In this document: positions 1-5,535 of the stretch, in pieces | Position numbering within the stretch: position 1 is the first letter of the stretch | How the letters are laid out: every line of letters begins with the position of its first letter | DNA from: an uncultured Collinsella sp. | GTDB taxonomy: Bacteria > Actinomycetota > Coriobacteriia > Coriobacteriales > Coriobacteriaceae | NCBI GenBank assembly: GCA_900547855.1 | Contig: URIK01000118.1 | Location: forward strand, 1-5,535 | Reading direction: 5' to 3' | Length of the DNA: 5,535 nucleotides | Made by a program: the position numbers and the translations under genes | Notes under the pieces: model-generated | Databases searched by the model: none | The model's input: the letters and a program-made list of their open reading frames with translations, nothing else | What the model was told of the DNA's origin: nothing

Positions 1-43
1 TTCATGAGCGTCTCGTGGGCTCGGAGATGTGTATAAGAGACAG
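1..43 (+). other. Illumina Nextera read-2/i7 adapter (library artefact, not genomic)
   Basis: Bases 10-43 match the Nextera transposase read-2 adapter in full. Its last 19 bases (25-43, AGATGTGTATAAGAGACAG) are the Tn5 mosaic end. Bases 2-9 (TCATGAGC) sit exactly where the 8-base i7 index lies; their reverse complement GCTCATGA is, from memory, Nextera index N714. Base 1 would be the last T of the P7 primer tail. Genomic sequence begins at 44, where the hemW reading frame resumes without disturbance. Seen directly; the index assignment is from recall. This segment should be trimmed before annotation. Confidence 0.98.
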
Positions 44-792
44 TTATGGGCACACTCATGGCCGTCGAGCGCGTAGCTCGCCACCTCATACGGGTGATAG
101 CCGGCGGCACCCAAGAGTTCGCGTGCCACGTCCATGCAGGCAGCCTGAAAATCCTCATCAGGCACGAGCGACTCATCGCGGCACGCCATGCAATAAAGGG
201 GCGTCCCCTCCTCGAGCGTGAGCGGGTAAACCGACACATGATGCGGAGCCGCCGCCAGCACGCCATCGAGCGTGCGCTTCCAACTCACTGCGGTCTGCCC
301 AGGAAGTCCGCACATAAGGTCGCACGACACGTCAAGCCCAGCGTTCTTGACCGTCGCGATGGCGGAGAGCGCCCGATCGGCATCGTGAATGCGGCCGATG
401 GCGGTAAGTTCGGCGTTATCGAGCGTTTGCACGCCCAGAGAGACGCGTGTGACACCAACCTTGGCAAGCGCAGCGGCAAGCTCGGCGGTCAGCGATTCGG
501 GATTGGCCTCGCAGGTAAACTCAACGGGGGCGCACCACGCACGAATACGCCGCGCCAGCTCCACCAGGCGCTCCCCCGCCAGCGACGGCGTACCGCCGCC
601 AACATAGACGGTGCGAATCTGGTCGAGGGCCCCAGCCTTGCCAAAAGCATCGAGGCGCGCGTACAACTGCTCAAAATAGGAATCGAGCGCGGCATCCAAA
701 TCACACGAAGCAAAGCTGCGCGAGTCGAAGTCGCAGTAGCGGCACTTTTGGGCACAGAACGGCACGTGCACGTACAGCGCGGTAACGGCCAC
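44..792 (-). CDS. hemW: HemW, radical SAM heme chaperone (3' end missing)
   Basis: Radical S-adenosylmethionine protein of the HemN/HemW family. HemW is known to bind heme and deliver it to target proteins, and was formerly misannotated as oxygen-independent coproporphyrinogen III oxidase. About 249 residues are visible of a usual ~380; the C-terminus is lost at the adapter edge. Visible motifs are the [4Fe-4S] cysteines C13, C17 and C20 in CAQKCRYCDF, GGGTPS (65-70), EANPES (95-100), SLGVQTL (118-124), DLMCGLPGQT (158-167) and YPLTLEEGTPLY (189-200). The partial ending H-E-C-A-H fits the start of the HNxxYW region. HemN oxidases have a fourth cysteine two residues after C20; here it is F22, as in HemW. 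The start is GTG at 792, chosen because GGAGG lies 7 bases upstream and the preceding gene stops 2 bases before it. It is the last gene seen of the lepA-dus-hemW transcript, and an hrcA-dnaJ pair often follows it in related genomes (inference). Confidence 0.93.
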
Positions 793-794
793 CC

Positions 795-1838
795 TTAAGC
801 CTCCAGCGGATGAGGGGGCACCGATTCGCCGGCGGCAAGGGCAGCCTCGCAGGCCACCACATCATGCTCGATCTCATCGACCAGCGCCATAAACTCCTCA
901 TACGTGGAGCAGCGCACCACATGGGCACGCCAAGCGGCGGCATGGGGCATGCCTTTTAAGTACCAGCTTGCGTACGTGCGGGCACGCGACATGAGCGGCA
1001 GGAGCTCATGCGTCAGCGTTAGGTGCTCACGCAGGGCGTCCAGGCGCTCGCGTGAGGAGCGAGACGGCACCGGCGTAGCGTCGAGTGCAAGGGCGCGAGC
1101 ATCGCCGAACACCCAGGGGTTGCCATAGATACCGCGCGCGATAAACACCGCGCTGGCACCCGAGCCTTGCAGATGCTCAGCAGCGTCCTCGGCCGAGAAC
1201 ACATCGCCCGAACCGATCACGGGAATCTCGACGGCATCTGCGACCTCATCGACGACCGACCAATCCGCCTGGCCCGTGTAGAGCTGCGTGGCGCAACGAC
1301 CATGCACCGCCACCGCGGCGGCACCGGCACCTTCGAGCATCTGGGCAAACGTCGCGGCATTACGGTCCTCGGCGTAAAAGCCCTTGCGGATCTTTACGGT
1401 CACGGGCACGTGCGCCGCGCCCACCGTGGCCTCGACGATCTTCTCCGCCAGGTCGGGCGTGCGCATGAGCGCCGAGCCCTCGCCCTTGGTGACAACCTTG
1501 CGGGCAGGACAGGCCATGTTGATATCGATGAGCGACAGGCGATCGCCCACACGCTCCTCGACGGCGGCGACGGCACTCGCAAACTGATCGGGCTTGGAGC
1601 CAAAGAGCTGCACGCAAATCTGCTGCTCCTCGTCGGCCGGTAGCACCAGGCGCCAGGTCTTGTTGCTGGCATAGGCAAGGCCCGCCACGCTCACCATCTC
1701 GCTGTAAGCAAGGTTGGCACCGCGGCGACGACACATGATGCGGTAGGCAGGGTCGGTCACGCCCGCCATGGGAGCCATAAGGAACGGCTGCTCGGCATAG
1801 GCGCCCAGCAGCCGCTTGCTGTATTCAGAAAGCGCCAT
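795..1838 (-). CDS. dusB: tRNA-dihydrouridine synthase, DusB/NifR3-like
   Basis: FMN- and NADPH-dependent enzyme that reduces uridine to dihydrouridine in the tRNA D-loop; cytoplasmic. The 347 residues are a normal full length. The TIM-barrel catalytic domain shows MAPMAGVTDPAYR near residue 21 (FMN site) and DINMACPARKV (105-115) with the catalytic cysteine C110. It is followed by KGEGSALM (118-125), VKIRKG with K149 (148-153), VHGR with H179 (178-181), IGSGDV (208-213) and ARGIYGNPW (234-242), where FMN phosphate binds. The C-terminal helical tRNA-binding domain contains WYLKGMPHA. Most DusB proteins have NMGCP where this one has NMACP; the cysteine is kept, so activity is expected. The ATG at 1838 is 4 bases after the lepA stop. 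The only Shine-Dalgarno-like stretch (AAGGTGG, 1857-1851) is rather distant at 12 bases, so coupling to lepA translation is likely. The Dus subgroup (B rather than another bacterial type) is less certain than the family. Confidence 0.94.
   Translation of the reverse strand: MALSEYSKRLLGAYAEQPFLMAPMAGVTDPAYRIMCRRRGANLAYSEMVSVAGLAYASNKTWRLVLPADEEQQICVQLFGSKPDQFASAVAAVEERVGDRLSLIDINMACPARKVVTKGEGSALMRTPDLAEKIVEATVGAAHVPVTVKIRKGFYAEDRNAATFAQMLEGAGAAAVAVHGRCATQLYTGQADWSVVDEVADAVEIPVIGSGDVFSAEDAAEHLQGSGASAVFIARGIYGNPWVFGDARALALDATPVPSRSSRERLDALREHLTLTHELLPLMSRARTYASWYLKGMPHAAAWRAHVVRCSTYEEFMALVDEIEHDVVACEAALAAGESVPPHPLEA
800..804 (-). promoter_or_regulatory. Ribosome-binding site of hemW inside the end of dus
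   Basis: GGAGG on the minus strand, 7 bases before the GTG at 792. It lies within the codons for the penultimate and last residues (Glu-Ala) of the upstream dihydrouridine synthase. It decides the GTG start of hemW, since no ATG is available in frame near the conserved N-terminus, and suggests translational coupling with the upstream gene. Confidence 0.8.
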
Positions 1839-1842
1839 AGAC

Positions 1843-3654
1843 CTACTCGTCCACCTTGAGGATCGCCATAAAGGCCTCCTGCGGGACCTCGACCGAGCCG
1901 ATGGCCTTCATGCGCTTCTTGCCCTCTTTCTGCTTCTCGAGCAGCTTACGCTTACGCGAAATATCGCCGCCGTAGCACTTAGCAAGCACGTCCTTGCGAC
2001 GCGCCTTGACGGTGGAGCGGGCAATGATCTTGTTGCCGATAGCACCCTGGATGGGCACCTCGAACAGCTGACGCGGAATAATCTCCTTGAGCTTGTCGCA
2101 TAGGCCGCGGGCAAGACCGTAGGCCTTGTCCTTGTGGACGATAAACGACAGCGCGTCCACCTCGTCGCCCGAAAGCAAGATATCGAGCTTCACGAGCTCG
2201 GAGGGACGATACTCGTTGAACTCGTAGTCGAGCGAGGCATAGCCCTTGGTTCGGCTCTTGAGCTGGTCAAAGAAATCCAAGATGAGCTCGGCAAGCGGCA
2301 TATCGAAGCGCATCTCGACCGACTTGCTCGTGAGATGGATCATGTCGGTAGTAATGCCGCGGTGCTCGATAGCGAGCTGCATAACGGCACCCGTATACTC
2401 GGGCGGGCAGATAATCTTGGCCTTGAGGTAGGGCTCCTCAATGCGCTCGATGCGCGTAGCCTCGGGCAGATCCTGCGGGCTGCGGACATCAATCATCTCG
2501 CCGTCAGTCTTGTAGACGTGATAGTCGACCGATGGACTCGTGGCGATGAGGTCAAGATTGAACTCGCGCTCCAGGCGTTCCTTGACGACTTCCATGTGCA
2601 GCAGGCCCAGGAAGCCCACGCGGAAGCCAAAACCGAGCGCCACCGAGGTCTCGGGCTCCCACACCAACGACGGGTCGTTGACGTGCAGCTTATCGAGCGC
2701 GTCACGCAGGTTCTCGTAGTCCTTGTTATCGATCGGGAACAGGCCCGTATAGACCATGGGCTTGGCCTCGCGGTAGCCGGGAAGCGGCTCGGGGCAGGGA
2801 TTCGACGCCCACGTGAGGGTATCGCCCACGCGAACGGCCTCGGGGTCCTTCAGGCCCGTGACCACGTATCCGACCTCGCCGACCGTCAGCGCGTCAACCG
2901 GGGTCTCGGCGGGACGCTTGACGCCCACGCCATCGACCAAAAAGTCGCCCTTTGCCTGCATCATGCGCAAGGTATCGCCCTTTTTGATGGAGCCGTCAAA
3001 GATGCGCACCGTTGCGACGACGCCACGATACTCGTCGAAGTATGAATCCAGAATGAGTGCCTTGAGCGGCGCGTTCGCATCGCCCTTGGGCGGAGAGATC
3101 AAAAAGACAATGGACTCCAGCAGATCGTGGATGCCCTCGCCGGTCTTGCCCGAGACACACACGGCATCATCGGCAGGGATCGCCAGGTCATCCTCGATCT
3201 CGGTCTTAACCTCGTCGGGATGAGCCGAGGGCAGGTCGATCTTGTTGATGGCCGGCACAATGTCCAGATTGGCGTTCATGGCGAGCGTCGCGTTGGAGAC
3301 GGTCTGCGCCTCGACACCCTGCGTGGCGTCGACAACGAGCACCGCGCCCTCACAGGCTGCCAGCGAGCGCGAGACCTCATAGGTAAAGTCCACGTGGCCC
3401 GGCGTATCGATCAGATTGAACTGATACGTCTCGCCATCGTCGGCGTCATAGGACACGCGAACGGCATTGGACTTGATCGTGATGCCGCGCTCGCGCTCGA
3501 TATCCATGGTGTCGAGCAGCTGCGACTCCATGTCGCGCTCGTCGACGGTATGGGTGAGCTCGAGAATGCGGTCACTGATCGTGGACTTGCCATGGTCGAT
3601 GTGCGCAACAATCGAGAAGTTGCGGATGTGGGAAATGTCAATTGAAGTATTCAT
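1843..3654 (-). CDS. lepA: Elongation factor 4 (LepA), ribosome-associated translational GTPase
   Basis: GTPase that binds the ribosome; proposed roles are back-translocation or rescue of stalled ribosomes and 30S biogenesis. 603 residues from the chosen start, against 599 in E. coli. G-domain motifs are G1 AHIDHGKST (17-25), G2 RGITI (56-60), G3 DTPGH (83-87, catalytic-type H87) and G4 NKID (137-140). EF-G-like domains II, III and V follow, with GFRVGFLGLLHMEVVKERL in the middle. The LepA-specific C-terminal domain ends with the diagnostic YGGDISRKRKLLEKQKEG and an AILKVDE tail. The start at 3654 (MNTSIDISHIRNF) is preferred over an in-frame ATG at 3714, because that longer form would translate the rpsT terminator hairpin. 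There is no good Shine-Dalgarno before 3654 (see the candidate promoter at 3662-3667). First gene of a tight lepA-dus-hemW operon. Confidence 0.98.
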   Translation of the reverse strand: MNTSIDISHIRNFSIVAHIDHGKSTISDRILELTHTVDERDMESQLLDTMDIERERGITIKSNAVRVSYDADDGETYQFNLIDTPGHVDFTYEVSRSLAACEGAVLVVDATQGVEAQTVSNATLAMNANLDIVPAINKIDLPSAHPDEVKTEIEDDLAIPADDAVCVSGKTGEGIHDLLESIVFLISPPKGDANAPLKALILDSYFDEYRGVVATVRIFDGSIKKGDTLRMMQAKGDFLVDGVGVKRPAETPVDALTVGEVGYVVTGLKDPEAVRVGDTLTWASNPCPEPLPGYREAKPMVYTGLFPIDNKDYENLRDALDKLHVNDPSLVWEPETSVALGFGFRVGFLGLLHMEVVKERLEREFNLDLIATSPSVDYHVYKTDGEMIDVRSPQDLPEATRIERIEEPYLKAKIICPPEYTGAVMQLAIEHRGITTDMIHLTSKSVEMRFDMPLAELILDFFDQLKSRTKGYASLDYEFNEYRPSELVKLDILLSGDEVDALSFIVHKDKAYGLARGLCDKLKEIIPRQLFEVPIQGAIGNKIIARSTVKARRKDVLAKCYGGDISRKRKLLEKQKEGKKRMKAIGSVEVPQEAFMAILKVDE

Positions 3655-3661
3655 GCGGACT

Positions 3662-3667
3662 ATCTTA
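3662..3667 (-). promoter_or_regulatory. Candidate -10 box for a leaderless lepA transcript
   Basis: TAAGAT on the minus strand fits the relaxed TAnnnT -10 pattern of actinobacterial promoters. It ends 7 bases before the lepA ATG, so transcription would start at or next to the A of the start codon. A -35 at usual spacing would fall in the terminator stem (CTCCAT at 3690-3685) and does not resemble TTGACA. The call rests on spacing, the missing Shine-Dalgarno and the terminator just upstream. Speculative. Confidence 0.35.
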
Positions 3668-3679
3668 CCCGAGCGGTAC

Positions 3680-3716
3680 AAAAAATGGAGCCTGTTCCAT
3701 AAAACAGGCTCCATTT
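3680..3716 (-). terminator. Rho-independent terminator of rpsT
   Basis: A perfect 14-bp inverted repeat, AAATGGAGCCTGTT (3683-3696) with AACAGGCTCCATTT (3703-3716), encloses a 6-base loop. Read on the minus strand, the stem runs into six consecutive T (3685-3680), three of them inside the stem. It starts 34 bases after the rpsT stop and ends about 25 bases before the lepA start. On the plus strand only three T follow, so it mainly serves rpsT. It separates rpsT transcription from the lepA operon. Confidence 0.88.
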
Positions 3717-3750
3717 ATGCGCGTAATCTGTGTGGTGTGAAATTTACAAC

Positions 3751-4017
3751 TTAGGCGTTGATGCTGTTCACGAGCTTGGCAAGACCGGACTTGCGGTTGG
3801 AAGCCTGGTTCTTGTGGATAACATGCTTGGCGGCAGCCATGTCGAGACGCTTGGTGACGGTCTTGAGGGCAGCCTGGGCCTTCTCGGCGTCGCCCTCGGC
3901 GACGGCGGACTGGACGTGCTTGGTCAGCGTCTTGAGCTCGGACTTGACAGCCTTGTTACGCATGCGAGCTGCCTCATTGGTGCGGATACGCTTCTTCTGA
4001 GACTTGATGTTTGCCAC
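3751..4017 (-). CDS. rpsT: 30S ribosomal protein S20
   Basis: Primary 16S rRNA-binding protein of the small subunit body. 88 residues, against 87 in E. coli. The N-terminus M-ANIKSQKKRIRTNEAARM and the C-terminal KHVIHKNQASNRKSGLAKLV are typical of S20; the protein is almost all helix and rich in Lys, Arg and Ala. The start is GTG at 4017, because the conserved sequence begins exactly there and AAGGA lies 9 bases upstream. An in-frame ATG at 4086 would add 23 residues that are not S20-like and would sit at the predicted transcription start. It has its own promoter (4093-4101) and terminator (3680-3716), so it appears monocistronic between holA and lepA. Autogenous translational control is known for S20 in E. 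coli; whether it applies here is unknown. Confidence 0.98.
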   Translation of the reverse strand: MANIKSQKKRIRTNEAARMRNKAVKSELKTLTKHVQSAVAEGDAEKAQAALKTVTKRLDMAAAKHVIHKNQASNRKSGLAKLVNSINA

Positions 4018-4022
4018 TTCTG

Positions 4023-4042
4023 GAGTTCCTTTCGAGTTCCTT
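4023..4042 (-). repeat. Tandem duplicated Shine-Dalgarno segment before rpsT
   Basis: The 9-base word AAGGAACTC occurs twice on the minus strand, at 4042-4034 and 4031-4023, offset by 11 bases. Each copy contains the ribosome-binding core AAGGA. The proximal core (4031-4027) is 9 bases from the GTG start and is the functional candidate; the distal one is 20 bases away. Seen directly; the role is inferred. Confidence 0.6.
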
Positions 4043-4092
4043 GCAAAAAATGTATGACACCTCTGAGACACGGTGAGGTCATGCAAGCGCCT

Positions 4093-4101
4093 ACTATAGC
4101 A
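4093..4101 (-). promoter_or_regulatory. Extended -10 promoter of rpsT
   Basis: TGCTATAGT on the minus strand is an extended -10 element (TGn plus TATAGT, five of six bases of the -10 consensus). No -35 lies at the usual spacing; an exact TTGACA at 4136-4131 is 32 bases upstream, which is too far. Transcription would start near 4086 and give a leader of about 69 bases. That leader holds a weak 5-bp hairpin (4079-4075 with 4063-4059) and a run of six T (4050-4045) before the duplicated Shine-Dalgarno. Confidence 0.6.
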
Positions 4102-4150
4102 CGCTCCCTCTCAAAGGGATAGAAGGAATTTGTCAAATAGGCAGGTATCA

Positions 4151-5113
4151 TCACGATTTTCTCAAGATGTTCGTAATCCAGAGCAAAAGCGCGGTCTGAG
4201 AATCGGCCGAACCCTTGAGCGCGAGCTCCACATCGACCGCGCCCTCGAGCGCTGCGACGAGCTCTGCCATCGAAAAGCGACGTGCCCAGGTCAGGTGATT
4301 CTTGACCTGCCAGGACTGAAGCTTGAGTGTTGCGGCCAGCTCACGACCCTGACCACGCGCATCGAGCGCCTTGGCGACGATTAGCTCGCGGATGCGGCCG
4401 CACAGCAATGTGTAAGTCCACACGTAGCTCTTGGCGGGCAGCAGATTGAAGAGCTCGAGCGAACGGCGCATGTCACGGGCCGAAACCGCATTGAGAAAGT
4501 CCCAGGGTTGAACCTCGGCCGTACGTACAATCCAGCGCTCCACATCGGCAAGCTCAATCTGGGGCGCCTCGACCATCTGAGCAAGCTTAGCCAAGTCGTT
4601 ATCGAGCATGCGAGTGTTTTCACCCGAACGCGAGACGAGCTCCTCGGCGGCCGCCGTCGAGATCGACTTGCCGTGCTGCGTCGCCATCTGCTGCACGCGG
4701 CGCGGTAGCTCCCAGCGCTTGGTGCCGGAGCAATCGATCACAGCCTTCTTGTCGATCTTGGCGATCGCCTTATACAGGCGCGTGTTCTTGGCAAGCGAGT
4801 CGGCGATGATGAGGCAGACCGTTGTGGGGCTGGGACTCGCCAGATACTCGACGAGCGGCTCCGAGACCGCCTTGGCGAGCTTTGAGCAGCCGTCAAGGAT
4901 TACCAGGCGAAACTCGCTGCCCATCGGAAAGGTGTTAAGCGATCCGATAATGGACTCGATATCGGGGTCCTTGGTCATGTCGCGCTCGTCGAGGTTGAAC
5001 TCAACCATACCCGACTTTTCCAGACGCGCTTTCATACGCGAGACGGCGTGATCGCGCTTGACTCCGTCGGTACCGACAATCAGATATGCCGGCAGCAGAC
5101 CGGTTTCGGACAT
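4151..5113 (-). CDS. holA: DNA polymerase III subunit delta (HolA)
   Basis: Clamp-loader subunit that contacts and opens the beta sliding clamp during loading onto primed DNA. 320 residues, slightly shorter than the usual ~340. The sequence has the HolA pattern: AYLIVGTDGVKRDHAVSRMK (9-28) at the position of the family's Y-L-x-x-G segment, then SLNTFPMGSEFRLVILDG (58-75), ASPSPTTVCLIIADS (92-106), the W-x-L motif region after CSGTKRWELP, and the helical C-terminal collar domain ending NILRKS. As expected for delta, there is no Walker A motif. The start at 5113 (MSETGLLPAY) is chosen over an in-frame ATG at 5176, because GGAGG (5126-5122) stands 8 bases before it and the extension would cross the candidate promoter. 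It lies downstream of comEC and upstream of rpsT, its usual actinobacterial position. Confidence 0.95.
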   Translation of the reverse strand: MSETGLLPAYLIVGTDGVKRDHAVSRMKARLEKSGMVEFNLDERDMTKDPDIESIIGSLNTFPMGSEFRLVILDGCSKLAKAVSEPLVEYLASPSPTTVCLIIADSLAKNTRLYKAIAKIDKKAVIDCSGTKRWELPRRVQQMATQHGKSISTAAAEELVSRSGENTRMLDNDLAKLAQMVEAPQIELADVERWIVRTAEVQPWDFLNAVSARDMRRSLELFNLLPAKSYVWTYTLLCGRIRELIVAKALDARGQGRELAATLKLQSWQVKNHLTWARRFSMAELVAALEGAVDVELALKGSADSQTALLLWITNILRKS

Positions 5114-5121
5114 TGCGCTCC

Positions 5122-5126
5122 CCTCC
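5122..5126 (-). promoter_or_regulatory. Ribosome-binding site of holA
   Basis: GGAGG within a purine-rich stretch (GGGAGGGGAG, 5127-5118), 8 bases before the ATG at 5113. A near-perfect anti-Shine-Dalgarno complement, and the reason for rejecting the longer start at 5176. Confidence 0.85.
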
Positions 5127-5153
5127 CGCAGGCCTTCGTATTCGTTCCGTGCC

Positions 5154-5183
5154 ATTCTAGCCCAGGGGCCCACCACACGCCAA
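5154..5183 (-). promoter_or_regulatory. Candidate promoter of holA
   Basis: On the minus strand, TTGGCG (5183-5178, four of six bases of the -35 consensus) and TAGAAT (5159-5154, five of six of the -10) are separated by 18 bases. The start would fall near 5147, about 34 bases before the holA ATG. holA may also be co-transcribed with comEC, since no classical terminator lies between them. Moderate to low confidence. Confidence 0.4.
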
Positions 5184-5205
5184 CGACGTCGTCACGGTCG
5201 CTGGC
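5179..5205 (-). other. Hairpin over the comEC stop codon
   Basis: On the minus strand GCCAGCGAC (5205-5197) can pair with GTCGTTGGC (5187-5179) as a 9-bp stem with one G-U pair and a 9-base loop containing the comEC TGA. No T-run follows, so it is not a classical intrinsic terminator. It might stabilise the comEC mRNA 3' end or act as a tail-less terminator. It also covers the candidate holA -35 box. Confidence 0.35.
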
Positions 5206-5504
5206 ATCGCATCGCAAAGCCATTCGCAGTCGGCGTGACGGTAATGTCGCCGTGTTCGATGGTGCACGCGAACACACCGCCCGCTTCCTTAACGGCATCG
5301 ATGCAGGCATCGGACGGATGGCCGTATCGATTCCCCTCGCCCGCGCTCGCGAGGGAAAGCTCGGGCTTCAGGACGTCCAGCAACTCAACATCAACTGAAA
5401 CCTTAGAGCCGTGATGCCCAAGTTTAAGGACATCGATATCCCCCACCTCCTGCACGAATTCCCGTTCTTGGTCAAGCTCGGCATCACCGGTGAGGAGTAT
5501 GCGC
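5192..5504 (-). CDS. comEC: ComEC/Rec2 competence protein, C-terminal metallo-beta-lactamase part (5' end missing)
   Basis: ComEC forms the inner-membrane channel for single-stranded DNA uptake in natural transformation; its C-terminal metallo-beta-lactamase-like domain is thought to degrade or process the incoming strand. Only the last 103 residues, of a protein usually around 700-800, are in the window; the membrane region lies outside. Visible features are LLTGDAE with D7 of the fragment, the metal-site motif LKLGHHGS (26-33), GNRYGHPS (57-64) and a C-terminal HGDITV strand, all typical of ComEC. A reading from 5533 would begin MGSEMCIRD, but those residues are translated adapter and codon 5506-5504 spans the junction; real coding sequence ends at 5504. 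A stand-alone MBL-fold hydrolase is less likely given the adjacent holA-rpsT-lepA order. Presence of comEC alone does not prove competence. Confidence 0.9.
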
Positions 5505-5535
5505 CTGTCTCTTATACACATCTCCGAGCCCACGA
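5505..5535 (-). other. Illumina Nextera read-2 adapter, reverse orientation (library artefact)
   Basis: The first 31 bases of the 34-base reverse complement of the read-2 adapter, beginning with the Tn5 mosaic end at 5505-5523. It is the exact inverse of 13-43. No native sequence follows. It should be trimmed with the left end. Confidence 0.98.

Noticed and set aside
46..798. A 250-codon plus-strand open frame
   Set aside because: It is the exact codon-phase antisense of hemW and encodes no recognisable protein; the minus strand carries the radical-SAM motifs.
2134..3045. A 303-codon plus-strand open frame inside lepA
   Set aside because: Antisense shadow of a G+C-rich conserved gene; its sequence looks low-information and matches no family I know, whereas lepA is intact on the other strand.
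3655..3714. Longer lepA start (ATG at 3714)
   Set aside because: It would translate the terminator hairpin, and EF4 proteins normally begin just before the segment starting at 3654.
4018..4086. Longer rpsT start (ATG at 4086)
   Set aside because: S20 homology begins exactly at the GTG at 4017, and the ATG coincides with the predicted transcription start.
4105..4119. Small hairpin TCCCT/AGGGA after holA as a terminator
   Set aside because: Only 5 bp, with no T-run on the minus strand, and it lies just upstream of the rpsT -10 box.
4131..4136. Exact TTGACA as the -35 of rpsT
   Set aside because: It lies 32 bases from the TATAGT box, and at 17 bases from it there is no -10-like sequence; likely chance.
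5114..5176. Longer holA start (ATG at 5176)
   Set aside because: No ribosome-binding site at proper distance, the extension is not HolA-like, and GGAGG is well placed for the ATG at 5113.
13..5535. Composite transposon or integrated element bounded by 31-bp inverted repeats
   Set aside because: The repeats are synthetic sequencing adapter, there is no transposase or target duplication, and the cargo is conserved housekeeping genes.

Overview
The window is a short bacterial contig of roughly 60% G+C (estimated by eye) whose real genes are all on the minus strand. The gene order, read in the direction of transcription, is comEC (3' end) - holA - rpsT - lepA - dus - hemW (5' part). This housekeeping order is familiar from Actinomycetota. 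The codon use, the G+C level and the protein sequences fit a gut Coriobacteriia member such as Collinsella. The phylum is fairly safe; the genus is an inference from recall, not a search.

Both ends are artificial. Bases 1-43 and 5505-5535 are Illumina Nextera (Tn5 tagmentation) adapter in opposite orientations. They form a perfect 31-bp terminal inverted repeat that looks like a transposon but is library-preparation sequence. True genomic DNA runs only from about 44 to 5504, and the two outer genes (hemW, comEC) are cut by these edges.

Layout from right to left (direction of transcription): 5504-5192 is the C-terminal end of ComEC, the DNA-uptake channel. 5191-5114 is a spacer with a hairpin and a candidate promoter. 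5113-4151 is holA, the delta subunit of the clamp loader. 4150-4018 is a regulatory gap with an extended -10 promoter and a tandem ribosome-binding repeat for rpsT. 4017-3751 is rpsT (ribosomal protein S20), followed by a clear intrinsic terminator at 3716-3680. 3654-1843 is lepA (elongation factor 4). 1838-795 is a tRNA-dihydrouridine synthase. From 792 to the edge is hemW, the radical-SAM heme chaperone. lepA, dus and hemW are separated by only 4 and 2 bases and are almost certainly one transcript.

Functionally this is a translation-centred block (S20, EF4, a tRNA modification enzyme) next to a DNA uptake/replication pair (ComEC, HolA), with HemW at the distal end. I found no phage, defence, CRISPR, toxin-antitoxin or biosynthetic system and no tRNA or rRNA gene. 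The points most worth checking are the adapter ends with the false protein N-terminus they create, a possible leaderless lepA promoter embedded in the rpsT terminator, and a duplicated Shine-Dalgarno segment in front of rpsT.
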